Positions 10,041-21,464 of a stretch of 64,000 bases of DNA are shown here, in pieces. The translations under genes and the position numbers were made by a program. Position 1 is the stretch's first letter. Each line of letters starts with the position of its first letter. Source of the DNA: Azolla caroliniana (lineage: Eukaryota > Polypodiophyta). Under the pieces are notes generated by a model. The model made no database searches and was not told where the DNA came from. It was given only the letters and a program-made list of their open reading frames with translations. Location: assembly GCA_043228905.1 (NCBI GenBank), contig JBHGNT010000021.1, positions 2,418,001 to 2,482,000 on the forward strand, in the 5' to 3' direction.

Positions 10041-12051
10041 CCCATTCTCACACTTCTTACATGGCAAATATGCTTTCCTTTAAAGTAGCTATGGTCTCAA
10101 ATACTATTATATACGCGCACAACTATCCACGAAAAATAACGATGCAAAAGAAATATAGAAGGCTACAATTGTATTGTGGGTCATAAGACCATCTAAAAGA
10201 TGTATGCTCAAGGACAACATGAACAGTTTATACATTCACTAATGCCAAAACAAAGTATATGACAAGTGCATATGATATTGACTTGTTTCATAATAGAAAA
10301 ATATCAACCTTTAACTTAATCAAACACTAATTTAATGCCCACCTAATAATTAGCAAAAAACAAAATATTTACCAAATGTACGTTAAAAGGAAAAAGGAAA
10401 GGCAACATTATCATTGGACCATTAAAAGGTTAGACATATCCCTCAAAAACAGAAAAAAGCGAGGCAATGCCTACTTTCATGATATAAAAAGATGTGAGTA
10501 ATGTATTTTAAAGTTGAGATTAAAGATAAAAAAACATGTCGAAGGATGAAGGCGTTGAACGTCTCATAACTTACATTATTAGGTTAAGGAAACTAAATGA
10601 GGTGTTTGTGGTAATGAATGAGTAAAGAAAGGTCCTAAAACCAAAACATATACATAATCAAAATAGCTAAGGAGTACAATCTAAATGAGGAAAAAGTGGC
10701 TATACCTTGCTCCACTCCATACTTGTTTATCTCATTCAAATCCATAAATGATGAACCTCAACGATTGGTCATCTAACATCATATACCAACGAGCTTGCCT
10801 AAATCAAAGTAAGAATAGCTCCACCCATTTCTATACGTGAACATCAACATCATCACCAAACATATTGGAAATCATATGATACCTTTTGAGGAACTTATCA
10901 TTTGTATAATTTCAGCACAACCCTTCAAAGAAGAGGTGAAACACAAATATAAAAGGTGGAGGTCTAATCATTCCATTACATGCACTTTTGTTGTAAAGGT
11001 ACATTGTATATGATATTAAGCCAATTTATGCTTGGGAGTTAAATATTTTGCCAATTTGAATGTGAACATTTGACGAGCTGATGTTGGGTGGTAAATCTTG
11101 GGCCAGTGGTTCCGTTGAAAGTATCCCAAGTCACGACTCACGACACAAAGCGATATTTAATGTTAATTCTTCTCTAATGAGTTTGCGACTACCCACTGAA
11201 GTATAATCAATGGTATCATAAAGCAAAAGATGCCCATCCCATCAAGTTATCATAAAATAAGTAAGAAAAGACAAAAAGACAAGGGATTTACTCGCTTGTC
11301 TTTATATGGAAGGAAAATGAACAAATCGAACTCGTAGGTGTCTTACCATAAGAAGTTGTTCAAAATTTCTTTCTAATAAAAATACTATGCCTCTTTTTGA
11401 CAAGGAGACAATGAGTGCAATTTAAAGTTGTGGCTATAATCCCTTTGAACACTATAGGGATGGGTTCCTTTTTAATGGTGTTCACAAAAGATAAAGGGAC
11501 AATAAAACATTGCAATGCCTTTTAAATGCTATAAAGCTTGTGCTCTCTCTTGATCCTACAACCTTGAGTTTTTCAAGCGCTGTTTTTTACAGAGATAAAA
11601 TAGTCTACTTGGATAGATTAGTCTCTATTTATAGTAAAGGAGTATTGTAAAAGGGCACCAATTCTTCTAAGATGTGAGACTTTCTCCAAAACATTTGTTC
11701 ATTGCTTGCTTATGGAAATAATTAGCCAAATCTTTTGCTTTGTGTACCTATGAACTCAATCAATCATAGCAGCAAAAAATTCACTAAAGATTTTATTACA
11801 AGAGCTTGTAATAATTCATGACAAAACAATAAAATCAACCGACGAAAGAGCGCCAAGGGCAACACGTAGCATCATGTTCCCATTGCCCTCTTATTTTGAT
11901 TGTTTTCTCATATTTAAGAACATCCTTAGGGGCAGAGCAAAAGACCTTGAAAAAGCATAAAGACACTTGTTTCCCGAGTTAATCAAAGATAGATTCATGA
12001 ACACAAATTGTGTAGCTATTGTTATATACAGTTTTTACAAGGCCATATATA
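10041..12051. other. AT-rich stretch downstream of the GRAS gene
   Basis: I see no gene here. Stops occur in all frames. The right part (up to 12051) would hold the 3' UTR and poly(A) site of the GRAS gene, which reads leftwards. Confidence 0.55.
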
Positions 12052-14124
12052 CTATGTAGCCCAACCATTTTGAGGTGTTGCTTTCCATGTAGACATGGCA
12101 TGCAACATCCTTCCTTTCCAACCCATTAACAAATACTGACTATTTTGAGATACAGTGTATTCCTTATGGCATGTTTCAAGCATGATTTCCACATTTTTCT
12201 TAATTTTTTCACTCAACGGCAATTGTTTGAACCCCACCTCTTCAGTAACCGCTTGCCAATGTTTGTATTTATCGACCCTTTCAACTACCTCTGACCCTTC
12301 ACATGCAACTATATTCAGTATTGCTTTTCCCAAGATCTCACTCTCAAATACTAATCGATCACTCTTTTCTCGATCGATGAATGTGTCAAGCATATCAAAC
12401 ACACTCTCGAAGTGAAACAATGCTTCTTTAAATCTCCGTACAAAGAAAGGTGTGCTATAAGAACCAGTCACAATTCCTTGAACATACACGTCTGGATTCA
12501 CGTCCCTCCCTTGCTTCAAAAGCTTAGATCTAAGCATAGGAGAGTCAAGTGTTTCATCCATCACATATCGAAGCAACGAAGTGGAAAGAACCACCAGCAC
12601 TTCACCGGGGTTTCGATATGGACTCACAAAGTCTTGCATATCTAGATTCTCTTTACCCCCGGCCCAACCTGTGTATTTGAAAGGAACACCGTATACTTCA
12701 GCACAAGCTGATAACTGCCTGCCCGTCCTCTGGACCTGATCCTCGACCACATCGAGTTGAGACGGAAGCATGGAGTAGTGAGGGAATCCGAGGCCTATCA
12801 AATGCACCTCAGGAGGCCCCCCTGGCCTCGCTGCAAATGCTTGAAAGAGCGAAGGATACTGAACACCGTCCACTTGTAGCTCTAATATATGCACTTTTGA
12901 TGCACCCTTCGCAACATCAAGTATGGTTTGATTGATGAAATAGTGATAAGCTTTCACAAATGGGCAAGAATTCATGTATAGGCAAGTAGCTCGTAAGACC
13001 TCAGCTGCTGAAGGGCGTCGCCGCATTAAGCCCATGTATACAGGCCACCCAGTGCCAGAGAACCGAGCATCCATAGCTTCGACGAAGTAATAGGCCAATC
13101 TCTCTGCACTATTTCCATAAGGTGATGCATGTTGTTTCACCTTGTTGAGTATTTCAATTGCCCTCTTTGTATTGTTTAGCCCTACTGCTTGTGCACACTG
13201 GAGTAGAAGGTCATTTATATCGATGAACTCGTGTTCTCCATCTCGAGTAGACTTTGAAGATTTGGCACCAGATTTCTTCAAGCTCAATGAGCTTTCTTTC
13301 CTTGGTTTTAAGACCTTCCCTACTTTCTCGGCTTTTGGCATCTTATTGCCAAGTAATCTCACTCCAATGTCATCTTGGCTTCCATGTTTACCTGCTATGA
13401 GCACTTGCCCATTCATTGGTAACGAGAAACTCTGCATTTGTCCAGGTGAAACTCCTTTGCTATCAACATAAACCTCGTCCATGGGAAAACTCGTAGATGA
13501 CATTATTTGCTCATTCCCTAGCAATTTCAAATCCTCAAATCCCCTGTGAAAGAAAGAGGATGAAGAAGCTTTATGATCGACAGGTCCTGTCAAACTATTT
13601 AAGAGAATTTCATTCCTTGAGGCCTCGGAATCACTGTTTGACCACAACAATGAGCTTTCGGGAGATTTGGCATTTGATGTATAAACCAATGCATCGAGAT
13701 AATCTTCTGAGATGGATATGGAAGGACTTATACCATCCGAAGAACCAGGGCTCCAACCTTTGACATTGAAATCTAGAGAAGGCGAATCTTCTTTTAATAC
13801 AGATGCTAATTTCTCTTGATAGGCTACAAATTCGTCATGGCTAAGCATTAGATTGCTTGCATTTTGCTCATCATCATCTTCTGCTAGAATATCTGATATA
13901 TATGAAAGGGCAGGATCCCAGAGGGGTTCATACTGGTAGCTGTAGTCATGACTATTAACTGGTAAATTGTGTGATTGTTCACCATTAACCATCAGAGAAG
14001 GTCTTACATGAGATGCGATGCCTCGATTCCGAGCACAATCTATCTCTGTCTGGGTTTGTTGAAAAATATCGCGCAAAACAGCAGAGAAATCGGCACTGTA
14101 TAGTCCTTCGCTCTTCCTCTCCAT
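12052..14124 (-). CDS. GRAS-family transcription regulator, LISCL (SCL9/SCL14-like) type
   Basis: A single uninterrupted exon of 690 codons. The start is the ATG at 14124 (MERKSEGLYSADFSAVLRD). The frame is open further upstream but has no ATG there. Residues 1-300 are an acidic, Ser-rich N-terminal part with YISDILAEDDDEQN (about 75-88), which resembles the acidic activation motif of LISCL proteins. Residues 301-684 are the GRAS domain: LHR1 (DINDLLLQCAQAVG, 303-316), the VHIID position reading VHILE (411-415), LHR2, the PFYRE region (TPFFVRRFKEALFHFESVFD, 558-577) and SAW (WKGRMLHAMSTW, 669-680). Such proteins are nuclear co-regulators; SCL14 works with TGA factors in detoxification genes. 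VHILE and the following LQVDGVQYPSL are unusual for the subfamily, so this may be a divergent paralogue. Confidence 0.93.
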   Translation of the reverse strand: MERKSEGLYSADFSAVLRDIFQQTQTEIDCARNRGIASHVRPSLMVNGEQSHNLPVNSHDYSYQYEPLWDPALSYISDILAEDDDEQNASNLMLSHDEFVAYQEKLASVLKEDSPSLDFNVKGWSPGSSDGISPSISISEDYLDALVYTSNAKSPESSLLWSNSDSEASRNEILLNSLTGPVDHKASSSSFFHRGFEDLKLLGNEQIMSSTSFPMDEVYVDSKGVSPGQMQSFSLPMNGQVLIAGKHGSQDDIGVRLLGNKMPKAEKVGKVLKPRKESSLSLKKSGAKSSKSTRDGEHEFIDINDLLLQCAQAVGLNNTKRAIEILNKVKQHASPYGNSAERLAYYFVEAMDARFSGTGWPVYMGLMRRRPSAAEVLRATCLYMNSCPFVKAYHYFINQTILDVAKGASKVHILELQVDGVQYPSLFQAFAARPGGPPEVHLIGLGFPHYSMLPSQLDVVEDQVQRTGRQLSACAEVYGVPFKYTGWAGGKENLDMQDFVSPYRNPGEVLVVLSTSLLRYVMDETLDSPMLRSKLLKQGRDVNPDVYVQGIVTGSYSTPFFVRRFKEALFHFESVFDMLDTFIDREKSDRLVFESEILGKAILNIVACEGSEVVERVDKYKHWQAVTEEVGFKQLPLSEKIKKNVEIMLETCHKEYTVSQNSQYLLMGWKGRMLHAMSTWKATPQNGWAT

Positions 14125-16200
14125 TGGAGTATATGATGTTACTACCAAAAACTTGATCAAGAAGGTCAGATAGCTATATAAATATTTCTGTAACGACAAA
14201 ATAGCCGCAAACACTCTTTAAATTCATCTGAGAAACACAGAACCTAAGGCTTCCATATCTGTAGACATTGCATAAAACCCTGTTGTTACCACCCCAAAAA
14301 AAGAACGTGATAAAAAACAACAGTTTATCACAAGCAACGGTTTCCATGCATAAAATTGATCAAGGAATGCCTCAAAAATTCTCTATTTTCATTATTAGGA
14401 ATCTTCATCTGTGGATCATAAACCAATTTTACCACAGCAGAAAGAAGTGAAAAAGAACAATTTCCATATTGCACATAAAACTGATCAAAATTCTCTACAT
14501 TCTGACATGAGAACACAGGGCTTGAAGCTCCATATCTTTTCAAGAGCTATGATATGATGATGTAGCCACACCAAAAAGAAATAAAACGAAGGGTTTCCAA
14601 ATTTGAGCTCTCTATTGATTGATTATGAACTGTAATTGGTCTCTTGAAAAGATCTGAAAAAAAACTGGTGGAAAGACTTCAAAGAAAATGAAACACAACC
14701 ATTCAACAGGAAGACAAAAGTAAAACGCACTTCATTCAATTCATAGACTGATCAAGGAATGTCTCAAAATTCCTGCATTAATATGAGGAAATCCAGAACG
14801 TGAATCTTCTTACACATATAAAATCTACGAAGACTTTACCAATAAGTATATAGAAACAAAAGCAAAAAAAAGAAATGTTTCCATACGTACACACCTATCG
14901 ATTGATAACATATATATACACATACATTATGTATCTATATCTTCACTGTAATGGATTTCTTGAGAAGTTGTGATAACAAAGATAACAAGAAATTTTCAAG
15001 AGTTCCGAGGGTTTAAAAACTCTGAAACATTATAAAGAAAGAACCTGAAGCTTCCATATCTTCTCTATCGATGTTAGCATACCAAGAAGAAAGAAATAAA
15101 ACAACAGGTTCCATGCATAAAACACTTTTCACGCACGAAATCTATCGACAGTAGGCTTGTGAAAAGATGGCAAGAAAAACCACATGCATTCCTAGGGGTT
15201 AAACTTGAAGCATTTCCAAATCACGAACTGATCAAGAAATTGCCTACATTCTAATGTGAAAACACAGAATTATCTGAAGCTCTCAAACGAAGAAGAAGAA
15301 GAAGAAGAAGAAGAGTGATCCGAAAAGTAAATTTCATAAGCTGTTCTCTGTGTATACTTAATGGGACGATTACAGTACACAGGAAAAAGCCGAATTCAAA
15401 CCAAAATCAGGAACCTTAAGAAGAAAGAGGAAAGAATAAAATTGTAAATTTATTAGATTTTCGTTGACTGTGGACACGAAAATTCATAAGAAGAAGTTAG
15501 AAGAAATGAATAAAAAAGAAGGAGATTCAAAAGAAGAAGGATGAATGAAAATTCACCAGGTCTTAGCTGGCAGTGGAGACGAAACTGTCAAGAATAAGAA
15601 GAAAGAAGATATGAAGAAATGAATGAGATTTTAACTGTTCTTCAATCGCTGTATAGACAAATTCCAAGGGAATAATAAAGAAAGAAGGATATTTTCACAG
15701 TTTTCCTTGGCTGTGGAAACGAAATTCCATCAGAAGAAAGAAAGAACACGATAAGAAATTTACTGGTTCTATGCAGACTACGGAGACGAAATTCCTAAGA
15801 AAGAAGAATGGAAAATGAATGCAAGTATACCAGTTGTTCGCTGCCTATAGAAACGAAATTCACAAGAAGAAAGGAGAAAGGATGACTTGAATGCGAGAAA
15901 GCAAGAAAGGAGCGGATGATTTGAGGATAAGATTGTTACCTGGATTATGGCTATGGAGAAGAAGATGGGAATGCAGAGCCAGAATAAGAGAACCTTCTCG
16001 TTGCAAAACAAGGGGGATGGAGAACAGAAGACAGACAGCAGCAAGCAGCCTGCAAACTACAGTAAACCCTAGAAGAAACGGTAGAGAAAGAAACCCTAGA
16101 GGAAACAGTAGAGAAAGAAACCCTAGAAGAAACAGGAGAGAGAGAGAGAGAGAGAAAGACAGAAAGATAGTCTCTTCTAAGACCAAAATTGGCCCATGAG
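14125..16200 (-). other. GRAS gene leader and putative 5' intron(s), repeat-rich
   Basis: On the minus strand this is the sequence upstream of the GRAS ATG. A candidate splice acceptor, TTTGTCGTTACAG, ends at 14188, so an intron in the 5' UTR is possible. From 14220 to 15300, motifs such as ACTGATCAAGGAATG and GAAGCTTCCATATCTT return several times, as diverged duplicate blocks. From 15460 to 15870 there are about six degenerate copies of a 65-100-bp unit, each with GGAAACGAAATTC-like text followed by AGAAGAAAG runs. I see no long coding frame on either strand that deserves a call. Confidence 0.55.
16064..16155 (-). promoter_or_regulatory. Three telo-boxes in a 27-bp tandem array, followed by a (GA)n tract
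   Basis: AAACCCTA occurs at 16064-16071, 16091-16098 and 16118-16125, spaced exactly 27 bp, each followed by GAAGAAAC- or GAGGAAAC-like text. A (GA)n run lies at 16136-16153. On the gene strand this reads CT-rich with AGGGTTT boxes, typical of plant 5' UTR and core-promoter regions, so transcription of the GRAS gene plausibly starts near here. Confidence 0.6.
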
Positions 16201-16605
16201 ACCATAGTATGAACCATACGTAACATTCGCGTAAGAAAAACACCCTCAACGAATGATAAATACTATTCTTTTCGATTAACTATTTATTATCAGGTAAATA
16301 AGCCTAAAAAATAGGAAAAAACATATTTAAAAAATGGGAAAAATACACAAAAAAAAACCATAAGAATGTTTGAATAACATTCGCATTCGTTTTCCAACGA
16401 ATGTTATGCTAGACGAACCTGAATTTTGTGTACAATGCATGAGACAATTGGTTTACAATAAATAAAAAAATGGGGTATTTACCCATTCATTGAAAGTAAA
16501 AATAATAATCATCTTATTTGTAAAATTTTATAACTAATGGAAGGAGTTTTTTTTGAATAAAAAATAAAATAAAAAAATAAAATAAAAAATAAAACAGAAC
16601 ATAAA

Positions 16606-16840
16606 GCTAAAGAGTTCTAGTATAAAAAAAAATGTGTTCTATAAAGAAATGACTTTATACTACGCTTAGTTTCATTTTACATCCAAGTCTCTCAAAAAGA
16701 AGTGAGCGGTCAAAACGGCTAAAGAGTTCTAGTAAAAATAAAAACGTGTTCTATAAGGAAATTAAGGAAATGACTTTATACTACGCTTAGTTTCATTTTA
16801 CATCCAAGTCTCTCTAAAAGAAGCGAGCGGTCAAAGGGTT
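16606..16840. repeat. 112-bp tandem duplication
   Basis: The block beginning AAAGAGTTCTAGTA and ending in AGCGGTCAAA is present twice (from 16609 and from 16721, period 112) with a few differences. It contains ATGACTTTATACTACGCTTA. It is located between the GRAS leader and the LINE. Confidence 0.85.
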
Positions 16841-16950
16841 TCGATGTGGAGGTGACCCGTGGTCCCAATGGAAAAGATACCACAACCATAGTTGCTAAGC
16901 GACATAGCTCATGTTCCCTTTATCTTCTTAATTGTTTCTACTCCACGTCG

Positions 16951-17233
16951 AGTTGCTTTGAAACCCGACATCCGAGGGTGTTTGGTTGTTCTTTGCATTT
17001 CCGCTTCCTCAAGAGAGAGGCCGAGTGGTGTAGGTGTGTCCACATTCATCGTCTCCCCTTGTTCCTGCGAGAGAGATAGTAGAGAGAGAGTCAAGTTGCT
17101 TTGAAGCCCGACATCCGAGGGAGTTTGGTTGTTCTTTGCATTTCTGCTTTATCAAGAGAGAGGCCGAGTGGTGTAGGTGTGTCCACATTCATCGTCTCCC
17201 CTTGTTCTTGAGAGAGAGATAGTTTAGAGAGAG
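16951..17233. repeat. 143-bp tandem duplication
   Basis: AGTTGCTTTGAA…CCGACATCCGAGGG and the following text to GAGAGAGATAGT recur with period 143 (16951-17093 and 17094-17233). It directly precedes the LINE 5' region and might be a pair of monomers in its 5' UTR. Confidence 0.85.
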
Positions 17234-17569
17234 GAAAAAAAAAAAGAGTGGAGTGAGGAAGAAGAAGAAGCAAATTTGTTTTTATTTCTGTGCTCTCTAT
17301 CGGCAACGGCATTGGGCCTAAAGATAAGCGTTAGAAAGCTCTTGATTAGGGCTTCGTAACAAGATATAGCAAGTTAAATTTGGTGGTCTGTACGAGAAAC
17401 AACGATAGAAATAAGAAATATTGTGTTGTCGACATCCACATACTCAACACACATTGCAGGGCTTTTATTGTCTTCATCATCTTCGACCTCTTCAATCGAG
17501 TGAGTTCCGGTTGTCTCTCTTGTTCATGGAAATTTGTTTTTACCCCGGATCGAAATCACATCAAGAATA

Positions 17570-18900
17570 ATGGATATAAACATGAATTCCTCACAAATTG
17601 TGGGGGACATCAATATGGAAACAATTGATGAAAAAAAGAGTAATGCAATGGTTGAATGTAATCATGAAAGGGAAGATATTGAAAGGTTTAAGAGGTTTAA
17701 GGGTATTGAGGAAATTAATGAGAAAAAATTGACATATGTCGAAGTAATACATGTAGATGCGGTTGACAAGGATCATTGTAATTGTGACAATTTATGGGGA
17801 ATTGTCAATACCTTGTTGTCTGATATTGTGGAAGAAAATGAAAATGAAACGAAAGAATGCATTGGTGAAGATGTGCATGATGTGGAAGTTGATGCTAAGG
17901 CAGTGTTGCGATCTTTTGATGTATTCTATGATTATTTTTTATTGGGAAACTCCCATACATTAATTTGATTAAAGAATGGTTGAACACAATCGTGTCACCA
18001 AATTGTGCTGAAAATATATATGCAAGACCACAAGGGTTTTATGATGTAGTATTTCATTCACCAAAACATCGAAGTGCATTGTTGGCTAAAGTGCTTGTGT
18101 GGATAAAAGATTGGTGCATGTAATGCAATGGTCCCCCATAGTGGACTATCATGCTTTGTTAAAACAAGAATGCCCTTTTTGGGTAACAATGGATTGTAAG
18201 CATGTTTTTTTATGGTCACTTTACCATGGTTGATGAGTTAAATGGGTAAAGTGTTGGTATCTCCACATGCAAATGCTACAAATAATTGCAAATTAGGGTC
18301 ACTTTATGGCGGAATGTCATCGTCAATGTCCTAATTAAGGGAATGGTGAGGAAGGAGTTGGGAGAGATGTTGGTGTGTCAGATATTGTGGTTGTCATGGA
18401 TGAAGGAACATCATATAGAGCAGGTTATAAAGAGGTCTCACTTCAAGGTTTGGGCCCTAAGAATAAGGGAACTCAATCTATGGATATGGAAAAACAAAGT
18501 TGAGTGGTTATAGATCAAGGGGAAAAACCATTGGATAGAGTTAGTAGTGATGTTGTTGACAAAGATTGGCATCAAGTTAAGGGCAAGTCGAAGGGGAAAT
18601 CAATGAATACGCAACATAATAGTTTACTCACTACTCGTGAGACTACTTGACAAGGTAATTCAAGAACTCGGGAGGGTCTTCGAACAGTTCCTTGACAACG
18701 ACAATTTAGGGATAAGGGGGGGATGAGGTATTATCCCTTCACCTTCAATTTGATTCATTGGGACGGGTTGTAAATTCATCAAATTCTCGAGGTTTTCGTC
18801 AAGCGGGAGGACCTAAACAAAATCTTTCGATAGACAACCCTAAGGATGTGGTGCATGAGAATCCATATACAACATTGGAACATGCTGACTAGTTTCATGA
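17570..18900 (+). pseudogene. LINE ORF1 remnant
   Basis: From the ATG at 17570 the frame runs 133 codons to 17968 (acidic, e.g. NMETIDEKKSNAMVECNHER). Beyond that the homologous text continues in broken frames: NLIKEWLNTIVSPNCAEN, a KVLVWIKDWCM segment and a PFWVTMDCKHVFLW segment. The last two resemble the DUF4283-type nucleic-acid-binding domain of plant LINE ORF1. The text to about 18900 is too broken to define domains. It would have bound element RNA. Confidence 0.6.
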
Positions 18901-18948
18901 CATCAGTTGCTCTAAAGGAACAAGTGCACCCATAACATTATTGATTGA

Positions 18949-19909
18949 ATGAAAGTGGTAACATGGAATGTGAGAGGGGCATGTTCTCCTCATAAGAAGT
19001 ATATATTATGGGAAACTTTGTTAAGTAAAGAATGGGATGTATTATGTGTCGTTGAGCATAAGTGTCATGAGTTAGCAGGATTCACAGTTCATTTGTGTGG
19101 ATATTCATCATTCTATGCATGACATCTTAATAATCATTATTCAGGTGTGGTATTAATCGTGCGGGATAAATATTATCCTCAAGTGGTGCATAATGATCCT
19201 TATGGTTGGTTTTTGGTTCTAGAAATCATGTTTTTTGGCGAGGTTGTGTGGGTGGTTGGGATTTATGCCCCTAACCAAGCCACTCAACGTATTGTATTAT
19301 GGGGTTCACTCCTTCAAACCCTATGTGTGGGTCGTCCATGATTACTTATGGGTGATTTTAACATGTGTGTTGATACATCTCAATCTGTCTGAACATTCGA
19401 TCATGGATTATCCTTATCAACTTGCTTGGGATTCATTGGCTATGGAGGTTTTGAAGTTGGATGTTTCGACATGGTTGCATGAGAATGATCCAGGTTTTAC
19501 TTTCCAATCTGCTCAACATAGACAAACATGGAGTCAGTTAGATAGAATGTATCTGATGCACGATGATTCTTTTTTACCGACATCACTTTGTATGACAGTT
19601 CTACAAGATGTAGGAACTTCATATCACTTTCCTATTTGTTTGCGGGTTTGTAGTCATGCAATTGACACGTATAAATCCTTACTTAGAAAGCCTCCATTAC
19701 GCTTTAACTTTTCTCTTTTGCTTCAACCTCACGTTGATTCTCTCATGGAGAAAATTTTGGTAAATTCTTCACAAGAAGTGAATCATAAAGGAGTTAAAGC
19801 ATGGGATATCACGTTATGCAACATTAAGATCATTCATCGTATGTATGGAGTAACTAATGCTCAACGAAGAAGAGGTCTTCTTCGACAATTCTCACAAGTT
19901 CTCTCCTAG
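18949..19909 (+). pseudogene. LINE endonuclease (EEP fold), frameshifted
   Basis: The start is MKVVTWNVRGACSPHKK at 18949, which carries the catalytic Asn of apurinic-type endonucleases. VVEHKCHEL (Glu motif) and VVGIYAPN follow. A stop interrupts near 19119 and a frameshift near 19330; MGDFNMCVD lies beyond it. The later part (GFTFQSAQHRQTWSQLDRMY) holds the S/D-R motif, but TSYHFPI stands where SDHFPI is usual, so a catalytic Asp is lost. The endonuclease would nick genomic DNA for target-primed reverse transcription. Confidence 0.8.
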
Positions 19910-19944
19910 TGTAATGCATTATTGATATGTGTTCATTACTTTAA

Positions 19945-20172
19945 GGAGTTTATTACTTTAAGGAGTTGATTGACCCACAATTGTTAGTGACAAATGAGGT
20001 GAGTAGATCATGTCATGAGTTTTATGATGTGGTTGGATGTATTGTTCATTATATGACATATGTGTTCATTACTTTAAGGAGTTGATTGACCCACAATTGT
20101 TAGTGACAAATGAGGTGAGTAGATCATGTCATGAGTTTTATGATGTGGTTGGATGTATTGTTCATGACCTCA
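19945..20172 (+). repeat. 116-bp direct duplication within the LINE
   Basis: ATTACTTTAAGGAGTTGATT and the following text to ATTGTTCAT is present from 19952 and again from 20068 with almost no differences. The near-identity indicates a recent duplication between endonuclease and RT. Confidence 0.9.
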
Positions 20173-20183
20173 TTAGTTAGGAA

Positions 20184-21287
20184 TTGGATGAGGATTTCAC
20201 TGAGGATGAGGTGGACACGGTTTTAAGCCATCTTCCTAGTGGCAAGAGCCCTGGTTGGGATGGCTTGACAAATGAAGCTTTTAAACGATATTCGAACATT
20301 TTAAAGGGGCCTTTAACTTTGATGTTTCAACATTCTTGGGATTCTGGTTGTATGCCTCAAGCTTGGAAGGTTGGTCTAATTAAATTAGTTCCAAAGGTGG
20401 CATCTCCCAAATCATTTCATCAATGGAGTCCTATTTCTTTGATCGGGGGGTTGTATAAGATATTTACAAAGGTCTTGGCAAATAGATTACAAAAGTATTT
20501 ACCAAAGTTGTTACATCTTGGCCAATGTGGTTTTATTGCAGGTAGGAATATATTGCATAATGTGTTGAATGTTCAAATGGCCATGGATTATGCTCGAAAC
20601 ACTCATCAAGAATGGATTATGGTACAATTAGATTTGGAGAAATCTTATGATCATGTTAATTGGTCCTTTGTTTCTGGGTTAATGCATACAATGGGCTTTG
20701 GACCTCGTATGTCTCACCTCATATTTTTATTAGGACAAGATGCAGTGTCTCGAGTAATGCTTAATGGGGGAATTACATCAAAAATTGCCCTCATAAGATC
20801 CGTTCATCAAGGATGCCCTCTTAGCCCATTGTTTTTTGCCATTGGTACTCATCCCTTGTCAGTGATGCTATAAAGGCTTGCAACAAATGGTGACATTGTG
20901 GGTCTACACCTTCCCTCTGGAGGGCAACTAGTAGCACAAGCTTTGGTTGATGATTCTTTCATGTTTCTACAAGCCTCACGAGAGAATCTTGTGAAGGGGA
21001 TGCTTGTATGGAACCAATTTGTATTGGCTTCCGGATTACATATTAATTGGAGGAATTCTAGTCTCATATAATGTACTAAAAGGGATTTGGAATGTTTTGG
21101 ATGACAAGGATCCATGGTGAAGAAAGGCTCTATTTTTCAACACATGGCCATTAGGAATGTCAAATGTTACAAATGGGCTATCCATTAGGAATGTCAATTG
21201 ATTGAATAGATGTCTCGTAAGTTGAGGGATAAGTTCATGTTTTGGAAGTCACAATCTTGGCCATTTCATGTACGCTTGAAGGTTTAC
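20184..21287 (+). pseudogene. LINE reverse transcriptase, N-terminal portion
   Basis: Motifs in order: LPSGKSPGWDGLTNEAFK, then PQAWKVGLIKLVPK, SLIGGLYKIFTKVLANRL, GFIAGRNI, the first catalytic Asp in VQLDLEKSYDHVNW, VHQGCPLSPLFFAIG, a stop at 20871, then ALVDDSFMFLQ (the YADD-like box as VDD) and a GLHINWRNS segment. More stops follow after 21070. The copia element cuts the frame at 21287; the rest lies at 43085-44844. This is the plant L1-clade RT that copies element RNA at the target site. Confidence 0.88.
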
Positions 21288-21464
21288 TCTTGAGAGATCA
21301 AGCTCAACTAGAGTTAGTTAGTTAGTCAACCATGTAACTTCGTAGTTACCAAGATAGAATCTAGTTAGAGGTGTTGACTATAACGCCTTAAATAGGTCCT
21401 TGTACTTAAGTAGGATATTCTAGATCCTCCACTCCCAAGGTCATTTAATATAGGACTTACACGG
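21288..21464 (+). repeat. Copia 5' LTR, left part
   Basis: From TTGAGAGATCAAGCTCAACT it matches the 3' LTR at 42650 almost base for base, up to GGACTTACACGG. There gypsy B is inserted. ACGG (21461-21464) is repeated at 39371-39374. Confidence 0.93.

Noticed and set aside
15891-16249. Open frames on both strands in the GRAS leader
   Set aside because: Low-complexity Arg/Glu or Leu/Ser runs produced by the GA-rich repeats; no homology motif.
17591-17776. Minus-strand frame opposite LINE ORF1
   Set aside because: Shadow of ORF1.
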